Of a DNA stretch of 64,000 bases, positions 51,557 to 59,277 are shown piece by piece. The DNA comes from Roseomonas aerilata DSM 19363 (GTDB taxonomy: Bacteria; Pseudomonadota; Alphaproteobacteria; Acetobacterales; Acetobacteraceae). Every line of letters starts with the position of its first letter. The stretch's first letter is position 1. A program made the translations under genes and the position numbers. The DNA lies in assembly GCF_000711725.1 (NCBI RefSeq), contig NZ_JONP01000017.1, forward strand, positions 42,657 to 106,656, read 5' to 3'. The notes below the pieces were generated by a model. The model was not told the origin of the DNA and ran no database searches. It was given only the letters and a program-made list of their open reading frames with translations.

Positions 51557-52336
51557 TCATACGAAGGGCATGGCGGAGTTGGCGATCGGCGGGTCGTAGC
51601 CGTTGTCGAACTGCTTCGGCCTGCGCTCCGGCCTCGCGCCAGCCGGGGGGCACCCGCCGGCGTCCTCCATGCGATCGGCATAGGCCGCTTCGGCGACCGT
51701 GCGGAGGTGCTTCTGCTCCTCGAAGTAGCCCGAAGCGCGGGCCTTCGCCTCCAACTCGGCAAACATCCCCTGGAAGTCCTCCAGCGCGATCCGAAGCCTC
51801 CCGATGAACTTCTCATCGCGCGAGGTGACCTCGAGCGCGGGGGGCATGCGCGGGTGGTAGGAGTACCGGTCCACCCCCTCGAGCTCGCCCACGAACATCT
51901 GCGCCATGACCTGCGGCCGGTACTTCACGTCCCAGCCGTCGACCAGGTACCCGATGTGCGTCTGCGGCGCCGGGCACTTGATCTCGACGCCCCAGGCCTT
52001 CCCGACCCAAAGCCGATCGGGGGAGGCACCGACTAGACCGTCGTCTGTGGTGATGAACCCTACCGGTCGCGTCTCCGTCTCCTGGAGGAACTCGTAGGCG
52101 CGGACCGCGGCCGGCTCCATCTCCTTGCCCCGCTCCACCCATTCCAGGCCCTCGAGGCTCTGCAGGGGTTCGCCCAGCAGCTTCTCCGCGAGGAGGCGGT
52201 AGGCGTAAGGCTTGGCCGACGCCGACAGCTCGCCCGTCTTCGGCGTGATGATCTTGTCCATCTCGCTCGCGGTGGGGATGCCGAGGCGCAGCTTCAGCCA
52301 TGCCGGCGAGCCCTGCTCGACCTGGTGCTCGATCAC
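51557..52336 (-). CDS. YqaJ/lambda exonuclease-type recombinase nuclease
   Basis: A 259-residue nuclease of the PD-(D/E)XK group: GSPAWLKLRLGIPTASEMDK at the start, LVGASPDRLWVGKAWGVEIK as the catalytic centre (Asp, then E-x-K), and MAQMFVGELEGVDRYSY. It digests 5' strands of double-stranded DNA to prepare single strands for the annealing protein encoded just before it. The two genes overlap by 4 bases. Confidence 0.92.
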   Translation of the reverse strand: MIEHQVEQGSPAWLKLRLGIPTASEMDKIITPKTGELSASAKPYAYRLLAEKLLGEPLQSLEGLEWVERGKEMEPAAVRAYEFLQETETRPVGFITTDDGLVGASPDRLWVGKAWGVEIKCPAPQTHIGYLVDGWDVKYRPQVMAQMFVGELEGVDRYSYHPRMPPALEVTSRDEKFIGRLRIALEDFQGMFAELEAKARASGYFEEQKHLRTVAEAAYADRMEDAGGCPPAGARPERRPKQFDNGYDPPIANSAMPFV

Positions 52337-53133
52337 GAAGCGGCTCCCTTGCGCGCGGCGGCCACCTTCTTCTGCTGCAGCAGGTTCACTGCGACGGGGA
52401 ACACCGCCTGGTCCATGTCGTCCACTGTGGCGACGTCGCCAAGGGTGGAGAGGAACCGGCGCACGTCCGTGTCGGTCTCCTGCAGGAGGCCGATGATCTG
52501 CTCCTTCTGTTCCTCAGTGATGTACCGCGTGCCGCCGGCTCTCCCGTCGTCGTCCGCCTTCTCGCGGACCACGTTGAAGATGCCCTCGAGAGCGTACCGC
52601 TTGCCGTAAGAGAAGCCGGAGCCGATCGCCTGCAGCGCGTTCCGGCCGGGCCCGCCGTCCGAGATGATCGGGAACTCGTAGACCTCCGAGTGCCCAGCCT
52701 GGTGCGACAGCTCGGCGAGGACCATCAGGCCGCCCTCGCGCGGCTTCATGCTGAAGGACACGCTGAGACCCTGCGCCGTCATGAGGGGCCGCAGCACCGC
52801 GTCCACATCCTCGAAAGTGGCGAAGGGAATGGCGCCGCGCTTCTGCTTCGTGTTCTTGTCCTCGCCCAGGTCGATGGTGCCGTTCTTCTTCACTCGCGGC
52901 GCCAGTGCCTGCACGGCCTGCCGGGCGCGGTTGAACTGCGCCTTCGCATCCGAGGCCAGCACGCGCTCCTGCATCCGCAGCAGGGCCTCCAGCTTCGCGA
53001 CATCGGTGTCGGGGTTCGACACCGCAGACGCGATAAAGTTCAGCATGGAGTCCGCGGCGCTCGCGGCGGGCGCGAGGGCACCGCCCTCCTGCGCGGCCAC
53101 CAGCTGGCCCTGGGATTCAGTGACGTCGCTCAT
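52333..53133 (-). CDS. ERF-family single-strand annealing protein
   Basis: A 266-residue protein: the ERF core contains FATFEDVDAVLRPLMTAQGL, GLMVLAELSHQAGHSEVY and GSGFSYGKRYALEGIFNVV (the Gly-Lys-Arg-Tyr motif). The C-terminus is helical. With the YqaJ nuclease it forms a Red-like pair for recombination and genome circularisation. ATG 53133 overlaps the upstream gene stop by 4 bases. Confidence 0.93.
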   Translation of the reverse strand: MSDVTESQGQLVAAQEGGALAPAASAADSMLNFIASAVSNPDTDVAKLEALLRMQERVLASDAKAQFNRARQAVQALAPRVKKNGTIDLGEDKNTKQKRGAIPFATFEDVDAVLRPLMTAQGLSVSFSMKPREGGLMVLAELSHQAGHSEVYEFPIISDGGPGRNALQAIGSGFSYGKRYALEGIFNVVREKADDDGRAGGTRYITEEQKEQIIGLLQETDTDVRRFLSTLGDVATVDDMDQAVFPVAVNLLQQKKVAAARKGAAS

Positions 53134-53822
53134 GCTGCCTCGCTGATGAGGGTGTCGATGTTCGCGTGGGTGACCTGGAAGGTGAGGGCGACCACATCGG
53201 GGTTGGCGTCCCAGGAGCCGGGCCCGTGCAGGCTGTCCCAGAGCTTGTGGTACCAAGCGCGCGGCGACTGCCACTGGGCCACACCGATTGCGACCATGTG
53301 GGGGTTGCTGCCGTCCGCGCTGGTGTCGCGGTAGTCCGGGTCGAGTGGCGCTCCTTCCGCGAGCACGTCGTCCCTGCTGATGTCGTGCAGGTGCTGGACC
53401 CGCACCTCCGTCACCAGCAGCGTCAGGCGCGAGGCCGAGCGTGGCATGTGGATCGATGGCCTCCAGCGGATGCTCTCTGCCGGCGGAACGTTCTCGTAGT
53501 GGGGCGGCACGCAGGCCGGGTAATCGGCGCGCCAGAAGGTGGGACCAGGATCCATGCAGGTTGGCTGCGCCCAGGCCTCGCGCACCCATAGCCGATCGCC
53601 GGCGTGCCAGGGCACGCCTCGGAAGGGTTGGCACGTGCAGCCCTCAACATGGCTCTCCTGCGCCTTGGTCCACAGGCTCCAGCCCGTGCTGACGTAGGGG
53701 CACCGGTCTACGAAGTGGCCGTCGGGCACAGCGGCGCGCAGCAGGCGCCGCGTCTGCGTCTTCCTCCCCTCCAGCAGCGCGCGCACCATCGGCGCGGAGA
53801 AGATGATGGGGCGGTCGGCCAT
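53130..53822 (-). CDS. Phage protein, ASCH-domain-like
   Basis: A 230-residue protein found in many temperate phages: IIFSAPMVRALLEGRKTQTR, DRLWVREAWAQP, IRWRPSIHMPRSASRLTL and VRVQHLHDISRDDVLAEG. The pattern is that of the ASCH/PUA-like fold, thought to bind RNA or modified bases. The role in the phage is unknown. It lies within the leftward early operon with overlaps on one side and a 2-base gap on the other. Confidence 0.85.
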   Translation of the reverse strand: MADRPIIFSAPMVRALLEGRKTQTRRLLRAAVPDGHFVDRCPYVSTGWSLWTKAQESHVEGCTCQPFRGVPWHAGDRLWVREAWAQPTCMDPGPTFWRADYPACVPPHYENVPPAESIRWRPSIHMPRSASRLTLLVTEVRVQHLHDISRDDVLAEGAPLDPDYRDTSADGSNPHMVAIGVAQWQSPRAWYHKLWDSLHGPGSWDANPDVVALTFQVTHANIDTLISEAA

Positions 53823-53824
53823 CC

Positions 53825-54031
53825 TCAGCCTCCCAGCCGATCGGAGTGGCTGAGCCGGCGCCCGACCATGGCGATGTCGTACCCGCGGTCGCGCCTGTCG
53901 GCCTTGGCCTGCTCGGCTTCGAACCGCACGGGATCCGGCCGCATGTGCTCCGGCCGCGGGAGTCCCGAGGACCAGTAGGAGGGCGGGTTGCCGGCGCGCA
54001 TGTGCTCGGGCTGCAGCGGGCGCGGGCTCAT
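53825..54031 (-). CDS. Small phage protein of unknown function
   Basis: A 68-residue polar protein (RFEAEQAKADRRDRGYDIAM). It is kept as a gene because it is coupled on both sides: ATG 54031 overlaps the stop of the gene before by 4 bases, and its stop is 2 bases from the next start. Confidence 0.65.
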   Translation of the reverse strand: MSPRPLQPEHMRAGNPPSYWSSGLPRPEHMRPDPVRFEAEQAKADRRDRGYDIAMVGRRLSHSDRLGG

Positions 54032-54399
54032 GCCCGGCGCCCTTCCACCGCATCCGCCGCCGCCTTGATGGCCCGGTGCGAGCCGAAGGGTACGTCCGGC
54101 ATGGTCATGGCGACGGCGCGCACCGCCTCATAAGCCGGCCGGTCCTGCGGCGGCCTGGACTTCGGCAAGCGAGGTACCTTCTCCCCGGCCTGGTAGATGT
54201 CGAGGCGCCAGACCGAGCCGCGCCGGTCGCTAAAGCGTCCCGGGCGGCCATTCACCGCGGCCGCGATCGAGGCGCATATCGCTTCACTCGCGGCGTAGAC
54301 GCGGGCCCAGTCGCGCGCCGAGCCGTAGGAGACGGAGCCCGCATCAGGCCCGCTGATGACCTCGCCGCGGAGGACGGGGCAGGTGAGGCGGATGGCCAT
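54028..54399 (-). CDS. Phage protein of unknown function
   Basis: A 123-residue soluble protein, MAIRLTCPVLRGEVISGPDA at the start, with SARDWARVYAASEAICASIA and GSVWRLDIYQAGEKVPRLPK. I recognise no family. It lies in the leftward early operon between two other small genes, 3 bases after the gene before it. Confidence 0.7.
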   Translation of the reverse strand: MAIRLTCPVLRGEVISGPDAGSVSYGSARDWARVYAASEAICASIAAAVNGRPGRFSDRRGSVWRLDIYQAGEKVPRLPKSRPPQDRPAYEAVRAVAMTMPDVPFGSHRAIKAAADAVEGRRA

Positions 54400-54402
54400 C
54401 GG

Positions 54403-54657
54403 TCAGCCCTCGCCAGTCGCGCAGGCGGCCAGGAGCTCGGAGGTAAGCTCCGCCTGCTCCTGCCAGTAAGCGATGTTCTGTTTGGCACCGCCCCGGGCCT
54501 GCTCGGTCCAGATGTCGCCCATGGACGCTTCGGTGGCGCTGGTAAGGCTATCCAGGTCCGAGCGCGCGGCTTCGGCGCGCAAGCCGCAGTGGGTGATCCA
54601 GCTTTGCGCCAGATGATCGAGCAGGCGGTCTCGCGCCTCGGCGATTGAACCGGCCAT
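54403..54657 (-). CDS. Phage protein of unknown function
   Basis: An 84-residue acidic, mostly helical protein (AEARDRLLDHLAQSW, ARSDLDSLTSATEASM) with a likely coiled-coil stretch at the end (QNIAYWQEQAELTSELLAA). It resembles small early proteins of temperate phages without a known role. Confidence 0.7.
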   Translation of the reverse strand: MAGSIAEARDRLLDHLAQSWITHCGLRAEAARSDLDSLTSATEASMGDIWTEQARGGAKQNIAYWQEQAELTSELLAACATGEG

Positions 54658-54660
54658 CGC

Positions 54661-54816
54661 TCAGCGTCCCACCAGGTACGCGACGAAGTGCAGGAGCGCG
54701 AGGCAGCCAAGGCTGATCATGCCGCCCGCAAAGCCGAGAACCGCGGCGCCCTTGAGCCGCTCGGTCAGTTCTCCCGGCGGGCCAGCGAAGCCGAACGGGG
54801 TGTCGAAGTCTTCCAT
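54661..54816 (-). CDS. Small phage membrane protein
   Basis: A 51-residue protein, first gene of the leftward operon. It begins MEDFDTPFGFAGPPGELTER and has a C-terminal membrane helix (AAVLGFAGGMISLGCLALLH). GGAGGG precedes ATG 54816 by 7 bases. The start lies 28 bases from the nearest operator, so it is directly under the left promoter. Possible superinfection or host-interaction role; this is a guess. Confidence 0.7.
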   Translation of the reverse strand: MEDFDTPFGFAGPPGELTERLKGAAVLGFAGGMISLGCLALLHFVAYLVGR

Positions 54817-54843
54817 GTTGCCCTCCGGGATGCAGAGGGATAC

Positions 54844-54893
54844 TTACCTGTGAAGTAAGATGACCGGCAAGCGCAATCTTACTCCTGAGGTAA
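54844..54893. promoter_or_regulatory. Left operators (two sites) of the prophage repressor
   Basis: Two 15-bp sites with the form TTAC-N7-GTAA: TTACCTGTGAAGTAA at 54844-54858 and TTACTCCTGAGGTAA at 54879-54893. They stand between the repressor stop and the first leftward gene and match the pair at 55370-55400. The promoter for the leftward genes would be here. Confidence 0.75.
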
Positions 54894-54909
54894 GGTGGGT
54901 GGTTCGGTC

Positions 54910-55305
54910 TTACTTCTCGCGCGAAGTGTCCCCGGCAGATGAGCCGAAGGCTTCGGCCAGATCCTCCCCACTCGTGAGCCAGTTGGTCGCCTGTTTAGCA
55001 GGGAGACTCGACAGCACCCGGTGGGCGCGACGGAGCGCCGCAGCGGTCTCCCGCGCGGCCGGAGGGAACATGAGCTGAGCAGGGTCAGTTGCGCCGTAAA
55101 GCTGAGCCAATTCTATAAAATTGGGCACGGTCACCGGCGCTTTCCCTGCCTCCCACCGGTGTATCGTCACCCCGGATACGCCCATTCTGTTCGCGACTTG
55201 TTCTTGCGTCAATTCTGCCTGCTCGCGCCACGCGGCCAGGTGCGCGAACGGATGAGGGCCAGTCGCCGCGTTCGGCGCTGCTGTCGGTTTTGAGCGCGTA
55301 GGCAT
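54910..55305 (-). CDS. Prophage repressor, XRE family
   Basis: A 131-residue protein with a central Xre helix-turn-helix: LAAWREQAELTQEQVANRMG, VSGVTIHRWEAGKAPVT, followed by FIELAQLYGATDPAQLMFPP. It lacks a LexA-type peptidase domain, so it is a short repressor that is not self-cleaving. It lies between the left and right operator pairs in the position of lambda cI. ATG 55305 was chosen because the frame before it contains the operators. Confidence 0.88.
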   Translation of the reverse strand: MPTRSKPTAAPNAATGPHPFAHLAAWREQAELTQEQVANRMGVSGVTIHRWEAGKAPVTVPNFIELAQLYGATDPAQLMFPPAARETAAALRRAHRVLSSLPAKQATNWLTSGEDLAEAFGSSAGDTSREK

Positions 55306-55369
55306 GGCACTGATTGCACTACCTGTGGGCACTTTGTTCCATGCCGTAGCCGGTAAGGATACAGGCTTC

Positions 55370-55400
55370 TTACTTGACGGGTAACTTACCTCAGAGGTAA
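55370..55400. promoter_or_regulatory. Right operators (two sites) of the prophage repressor
   Basis: TTACTTGACGGGTAA at 55370-55384 and the perfectly symmetric TTACCTCAGAGGTAA at 55386-55400, spaced 16 bases start to start. They stand between the repressor start and the Cro-like gene, and would control both directions. Confidence 0.78.
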
Positions 55401-55410
55401 GTCTTCCGGC

Positions 55411-55611
55411 ATGACCCTCGATAGCTATCTCGGCCCGGATCGCGGGTCGGTTAAGGCGCTGGCTCAAAAGGTGGGCGTCTCCACAGTCGCCATATGGCGC
55501 TGGCGGACGGGCAAGGCTCGGCCATCGTGGCCGATGCTCGACAAACTTTCGGCGGCCACCGAGGGCAAGGTCACCGCCGCGGACTTTGCGGTATCGGCAG
55601 AGGCCGCCTGA
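55411..55611 (+). CDS. Cro-like helix-turn-helix protein
   Basis: A 66-residue protein, first gene of the rightward operon. The helix-turn-helix reads VKALAQKVGVSTVAIWRWRT followed by ARPSWPMLDKLSAATEGKVT, the YdaS/Cro pattern. ATG 55411 lies 10 bases from the last operator. It should bind the same operators as the repressor and favour lytic growth. Confidence 0.88.
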   Translation: MTLDSYLGPDRGSVKALAQKVGVSTVAIWRWRTGKARPSWPMLDKLSAATEGKVTAADFAVSAEAA

Positions 55612-55766
55612 TGCGCGCGCTGATCGGGCGGGTGATCTGGTGGGCGGTGGCGCGGATTGCTCCGCCGCCGCCAGAATTGGTCGAGGCGATTAGCGACCTT
55701 CGGGCTGAGACTGAAGCGCTTCGCCGAGAACTAGCTCGGGGTCGGTCGCCAAGAGGCGTCGCCTGA
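55611..55766 (+). CDS. Small phage protein with a hydrophobic N-terminus
   Basis: A 51-residue protein, MRALIGRVIWWAVARIAPPP, then a helix LVEAISDLRAETEALRREL. ATG 55611 shares one base with the Cro-like stop (TGATG), so it is coupled. Perhaps a membrane-associated regulator; unknown. Confidence 0.6.
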   Translation: MRALIGRVIWWAVARIAPPPPELVEAISDLRAETEALRRELARGRSPRGVA

Positions 55767-56085
55767 TGATCGCACGCAGGTCGGCCATAGCGTTGCGGAG
55801 CCTCTCTTCGTCTTCGGTCGGGAGAAGCTCGCCTGTCTCGGAGAGTTGGCGCGGATCGGTGCTCAACCTGGCCCCCACGACCCGCAACTGTTCCTTGGTC
55901 GCAGTTGTCAGGAACGCAGTCAGGGCGATGCGAACTGCGGAAAGGTCGTGCTCGAGTAGGCGGATGCGCTCGTGTGCTTGGCGCGTCGCGGCCACCGCCT
56001 CCTTCGTGGCCTCCGTGAGCTGGACCAGCAGTTCCGTATGCCTCGGCAACTTCTCGGTTCCCCCTGCAAGTCTCGACAGCCTCAT
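55690..56085 (-). CDS. Phage protein of unknown function, coiled coil, reverse strand
   Basis: A 131-residue helical protein: LLVQLTEATKEAVAATRQAH and ERIRLLEHDLSAVRIALTAF form a long coiled-coil-like stretch. It is the only leftward gene amid rightward ones and overlaps the end of the previous gene by 77 bases on the other strand. Its amino-acid make-up looks coding, and the opposite frame does not. It could be expressed from the prophage state. Confidence 0.55.
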   Translation of the reverse strand: MRLSRLAGGTEKLPRHTELLVQLTEATKEAVAATRQAHERIRLLEHDLSAVRIALTAFLTTATKEQLRVVGARLSTDPRQLSETGELLPTEDEERLRNAMADLRAIIRRRLLATDPELVLGEALQSQPEGR

Positions 56086-56141
56086 GGTGACCGCCGGCGG
56101 TCAGGGTGGCAACGCTCCGGCCGCCGGACTGAGAGCCTAAC

Positions 56142-56345
56142 ATGGCTCGGCAGCCCTCCCTCGATGATCTAGCCGCGTGGGCGGAAGAGCTGGTGATCGG
56201 CCCGCGGCACCCGCGCCGGGACGTCATCTCCGATATCCGCCGCCGCTGCTTTCTCATGGTCAGCACGTACCGCCGCGCGGCTGCCGCCCACGATCTGCCG
56301 GACGACTGGCCCTTCTGCACCATGGCCCCGCAGCGTGCCCGGTGA
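56142..56345 (+). CDS. Small phage protein of unknown function
   Basis: A 67-residue protein (LDDLAAWAEELVIGPRHPRR, RRCFLMVSTYRRAAAAHDLP). It opens a run of rightward genes joined by 4-base ATGA or GTGA overlaps as far as 57561. No family is recognised. Confidence 0.7.
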   Translation: MARQPSLDDLAAWAEELVIGPRHPRRDVISDIRRRCFLMVSTYRRAAAAHDLPDDWPFCTMAPQRAR

Positions 56346-56464
56346 CCCCGCAAGAGTCCCCGCCTCCGTCCGGCGCCGGCTTTCGGGCTGCCTTGGTGCT
56401 CTCGGCAGTGCTCTGGCTGCTCATCGCCCTGATGGTGCGAACGCTGCTGGCGGTGCTGCCGTGA
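56342..56464 (+). CDS. Small phage membrane protein
   Basis: A 40-residue protein starting at GTG 56342, overlapping the previous stop. A single membrane helix (AALVLSAVLWLLIALMV) makes up most of it. The coupling on both sides supports it as a gene. Confidence 0.6.
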   Translation: MTPQESPPPSGAGFRAALVLSAVLWLLIALMVRTLLAVLP

Positions 56465-56634
56465 GCGCGCCCGACTGGCAGCCGGGCCAGGCGTCCGCCC
56501 TCTTCCCGCCCGCAGCCTGTTTCCGTGCGGGCGCGATGCCGCCGCTGTCGATTGCTTCGCATGACGACGCTTTGCCCGACCCGGTGATGGTTCGCACCTG
56601 GATCGAGTCCACCCGCCTCGGAGATTTCTCGTGA
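56461..56634 (+). CDS. Small phage protein of unknown function
   Basis: A 57-residue protein starting at GTG 56461 and coupled by GTGA overlaps at both ends. The end PVMVRTWIESTRLGDFS is conserved in style; no family is recognised. Confidence 0.55.
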   Translation: MSAPDWQPGQASALFPPAACFRAGAMPPLSIASHDDALPDPVMVRTWIESTRLGDFS

Positions 56635-57119
56635 ACGACCGCCCCACCCCGGCCGACATGCCCCTGAAGGCTCTCACGCGAGACCTGATCGAAGCGGCCG
56701 GCGGGCTCGATGCCGCCGCCGCGTGCCTTCGGGGCAGGGTGGGGCGGTCGCAGCTCGCCAACTACCAAAGTCCCCACCACGAGCAGTTCATGCCGATCGA
56801 CGTGCTCTGCCGGCTCGCGCAGGTCACTGGCCGGGTCGAGCTGATCAGCGAGATGGCCGCGCGCGTGAGCCACCGGCTTGTGCCGGAGGACGCAGCGGCG
56901 GCCGGTTGCGCCGTCGAGGCGGTGGCCGCCGTCATGAAGGAGGTTAGCGAGGCGGGCGGCGCCCTGGCCCGCGGCATGGCCGACGGCAGCCTGAGCGTGG
57001 ATGACGAGGAGGCGGTGCGCAGCGAGCTGCTGGACGTCTCCCGTGTCGCGGCCGCGCGGGCTGCCTCGCTGGGCAAGGGGCGGCTGCGCGCCATTGGCGG
57101 CACGGGCGGCGCGGCATGA
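56631..57119 (+). CDS. Phage regulatory CII-like (CP76) protein
   Basis: A 162-residue protein starting at GTG 56631. The first 70 residues resemble the phage CII/CP76 regulatory family: DLIEAAGGLDAAAACLRGRV, GRSQLANYQSPHHEQFMPID and VLCRLAQVTGRVELI. The rest is helical (AAVMKEVSEAGGALARGMA). It would act as a lysogeny switch activator downstream of cro, as in lambda. The match is by pattern only. Confidence 0.7.
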   Translation: MNDRPTPADMPLKALTRDLIEAAGGLDAAAACLRGRVGRSQLANYQSPHHEQFMPIDVLCRLAQVTGRVELISEMAARVSHRLVPEDAAAAGCAVEAVAAVMKEVSEAGGALARGMADGSLSVDDEEAVRSELLDVSRVAAARAASLGKGRLRAIGGTGGAA

Positions 57120-57337
57120 GCAACCAGGTGCGCGGCATCGCTTGGAAGCTGCCGCAGCAGCCCGAGCCGCCAGCGGGGCTCGCGGCCCTTTACCCCTTCC
57201 ACTCGCCCAGCGAGGTGGAGGAGGCGCGCGGGATGCTGGCGCGCGGCAGCACGGGGCGGGAGATCGCCGAGTGGTTCGGCATGGACCTCGGCCTCGTCGC
57301 CGAATGGGTCGTCCGCGAGCGCGAAGCCGCGCGATGA
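57116..57337 (+). CDS. Small phage protein, helix-turn-helix-like
   Basis: A 73-residue protein: YPFHSPSEVEEARGMLARGS, TGREIAEWFGMDLGLVAEWV. The second part has the spacing of a helix-turn-helix in which GMDLGLV would be the recognition helix. Coupled by ATGA overlaps with both neighbours. Probably a minor regulator. Confidence 0.65.
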   Translation: MSNQVRGIAWKLPQQPEPPAGLAALYPFHSPSEVEEARGMLARGSTGREIAEWFGMDLGLVAEWVVREREAAR

Positions 57338-57561
57338 GCCGCCTCGAAGCAAACCAGATGCTGGCCGGGCCCCCTCGGCCAGCCGCGTCCGGGGATCCCC
57401 TCACCGGTCCGATCACCGGTGCCCCGGACGCCCAATTCGTTATCGTGCACCACGCCGCGTGCCGCACGGTCTTCCTCACGCCGCGTCGCTGCCAGTTCTG
57501 CGACGACGAGTTCTTCCCGCGCACCCAGACGGTCTGGTGCGACTGGTGCGACCCGGGATGA
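57334..57561 (+). CDS. Small phage protein with C-terminal zinc-ribbon-like motif
   Basis: A 75-residue protein. The last 30 residues have two cysteine pairs, CQFC and CDWC, separated by 16 residues (RRCQFCDDEFFPRTQTVWC), a compact zinc-binding pattern. Coupled by ATGA overlaps at both ends. Function unknown. Confidence 0.65.
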   Translation: MSRLEANQMLAGPPRPAASGDPLTGPITGAPDAQFVIVHHAACRTVFLTPRRCQFCDDEFFPRTQTVWCDWCDPG

Positions 57562-58337
57562 GCCTCGGCCCCGCCACGGTCGACGCCACGTGGGACCGCG
57601 CGGCGGGGACGCTCACTGCCGGCGAGCGCACCGCGCTGGTACCGCGCACCGCCCGCGGCCTCAACCGCGCCATCCAGCAGCTGCTGCGCGAGATCCACGC
57701 CGCCGGGGAGCGCCCCCGCCGCGTGGCCGTCCGCGATCACAGCGGACTGCTCCGTCACACCCACCACCTTCCACCAGGAGAGCCACCCGCCATGGCCGAG
57801 CGCGTTGAAGCTGCCTCCCCGTCCAACCTCAAGCCCGAGACCTACCTCGAGCACTATCGCGCCATCCGCGATGCCAAAAAGAAGCAGGAGCAGGCCACCG
57901 CTGAGATGCGCCTGGCGCGGAAGCGCGCGAAGGCGAGCGGCGTGAACCTGGGCGACATGGACGCGGCGATCCGCCTCCGCGACCTCGACGCGGACGAGCG
58001 CGACACGCACCTGAAGAACCTTGCCCGGTACACGACCTGGATGGGTGCGCCGCTCGGCGCCCAGGCCACGCTGTTCGGCGACATCGAGAAGCCGACCGAG
58101 AAGGCAGCCGCGGAGCACGCCGCCTATGAGGCCCGCGAGCGCGGCTACACCGACGGCACGCAGGGCGCGCGCGAGGATGGCAACCCGTACCCGGTGGGCA
58201 CCCCGCACGCTGCCGAGTGGCACCGCGGCTGGACCGACGGCAAGGCCTTCCTCGACGGCACTGCCGCCCCGACGGAGGCCAAGCCCGTGCGCGGCGCCCG
58301 CCGGTCCCGCGGCAATCCTGAGGACGCGGTGCACTGA
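57558..58337 (+). CDS. Phage protein with RMF-like C-terminus
   Basis: A 259-residue frame from ATG 57558. The C-terminus has AYEARERGYTDGTQGAREDG and AEWHRGWTDGKAFLDG, the pattern of ribosome-modulation-factor-like phage proteins. The middle is a basic helix (AIRDAKKKQEQATAEMRLAR). An internal ATG at 57792 has a good AGGAG site, so a shorter protein of 181 residues or two products from one frame are possible. The first 78 residues look like a separate domain. Confidence 0.7.
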   Translation: MSLGPATVDATWDRAAGTLTAGERTALVPRTARGLNRAIQQLLREIHAAGERPRRVAVRDHSGLLRHTHHLPPGEPPAMAERVEAASPSNLKPETYLEHYRAIRDAKKKQEQATAEMRLARKRAKASGVNLGDMDAAIRLRDLDADERDTHLKNLARYTTWMGAPLGAQATLFGDIEKPTEKAAAEHAAYEARERGYTDGTQGAREDGNPYPVGTPHAAEWHRGWTDGKAFLDGTAAPTEAKPVRGARRSRGNPEDAVH

Positions 58338-58825
58338 TGTCGGGTTCCTCGCCCCTCGTCCTCGCGCTCGACCTATCGACAAATGTCGGCTGGGCGTGCG
58401 GCCGTGCGGGCGGGGATCCTGACCACGGCGTGATGCTCCTGCCAAAGGGCATCGCTGGTCTCGGCGCTGTCGCCTGCGCCTTCCTCGACGGGCTGATGGA
58501 CCTCCACGACGTGCAGCATTTCGACCGCGTAGTCATGGAGGCACCGCTGCCGCCCCAGGCGCAGACGCACGCCCACACCGCCCGCCTCCAACTCTACCTC
58601 GCCGGCGCCGTCGAGACCTGGTGCTATCGCCGCTCGATCCTGTGCCGCGAGGCCGCTGCGCCGACCGTCCGCAAGGCCGTGCTCGGCAGCGGTCGTGCGA
58701 AGAAGCCCGAGGTGATCGCCTGGTGCCAGGCGCAGGGGTGGAACCCCACGGACGACAACGCAGCCGATGCCCTCGCGCTCTGGCGCTACGCAACCACGCG
58801 GCGCGGGCTGGCCGCCGCGGCATGA
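58337..58825 (+). CDS. RuvC-like Holliday junction resolvase fold protein
   Basis: A 162-residue protein with an RNase H-like fold as in RuvC: LVLALDLSTNVGWACGR (first Asp), FDRVVMEAPLPP (Glu), and DDNAADALALWRYA (final acidic pair). All metal ligands are present. Phage members resolve branched DNA before packaging. It starts on the last base of the previous stop. Confidence 0.88.
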   Translation: MSGSSPLVLALDLSTNVGWACGRAGGDPDHGVMLLPKGIAGLGAVACAFLDGLMDLHDVQHFDRVVMEAPLPPQAQTHAHTARLQLYLAGAVETWCYRRSILCREAAAPTVRKAVLGSGRAKKPEVIAWCQAQGWNPTDDNAADALALWRYATTRRGLAAAA

Positions 58826-59277
58826 GCTCACCCGGCGCATCACCGCCTGGCCTGGCCGCTCTCTGCAGCGCCTACGGCCTGCTGGTCGCCCAGGGTGTGC
58901 TCGAGCGCGAGGACGCCTGGGAGGCTGCTCGCGCGGCCTGCCGCAACGTCGGGGCGTCCGGTGCTGAGACCATAGGTTCGCCCCTGCGCATCGACTGCGC
59001 CTGGGGCGTGAACGACGCGACCTTCCGCTGGGAGCTGGCCCGGTGGCGGGTCGCGGAAGGCATCAAGAAGGCTATCGCCGGGATGATCGCGGAGTGGGCG
59101 GAGGTACCCGCCATTCTGGCAAGGGCGCACGCGGTGAATGAAGCAGCCGCCGGCGCCACGCTGAAGGGCCGCCGCATCGGCCCGTTACTCCCTCGAGAAG
59201 TGCGGGCGATCGTCTCTGAGGAAGTTGGCTGGTGGCTCCGCTGCCAGCCGCGGAGGAGGCGCCGCCATGTCCGCTGA
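58822..59277 (+). CDS. Phage protein of unknown function
   Basis: A 151-residue helical protein (DAWEAARAACRNVGASGAET, FRWELARWRVAEGIKKAIAG). The arginine-rich end (RRRRRHVR) suggests nucleic acid contact. It precedes the replication ATPase, and its last codons overlap that gene start by 11 bases. Confidence 0.7.
   Translation: MSSPGASPPGLAALCSAYGLLVAQGVLEREDAWEAARAACRNVGASGAETIGSPLRIDCAWGVNDATFRWELARWRVAEGIKKAIAGMIAEWAEVPAILARAHAVNEAAAGATLKGRRIGPLLPREVRAIVSEEVGWWLRCQPRRRRRHVR

Noticed and set aside
55766..56140. A 124-residue plus-strand frame rich in serine and arginine
   Set aside because: Its composition is that of an antisense shadow of the helical minus-strand gene at 55690-56085.
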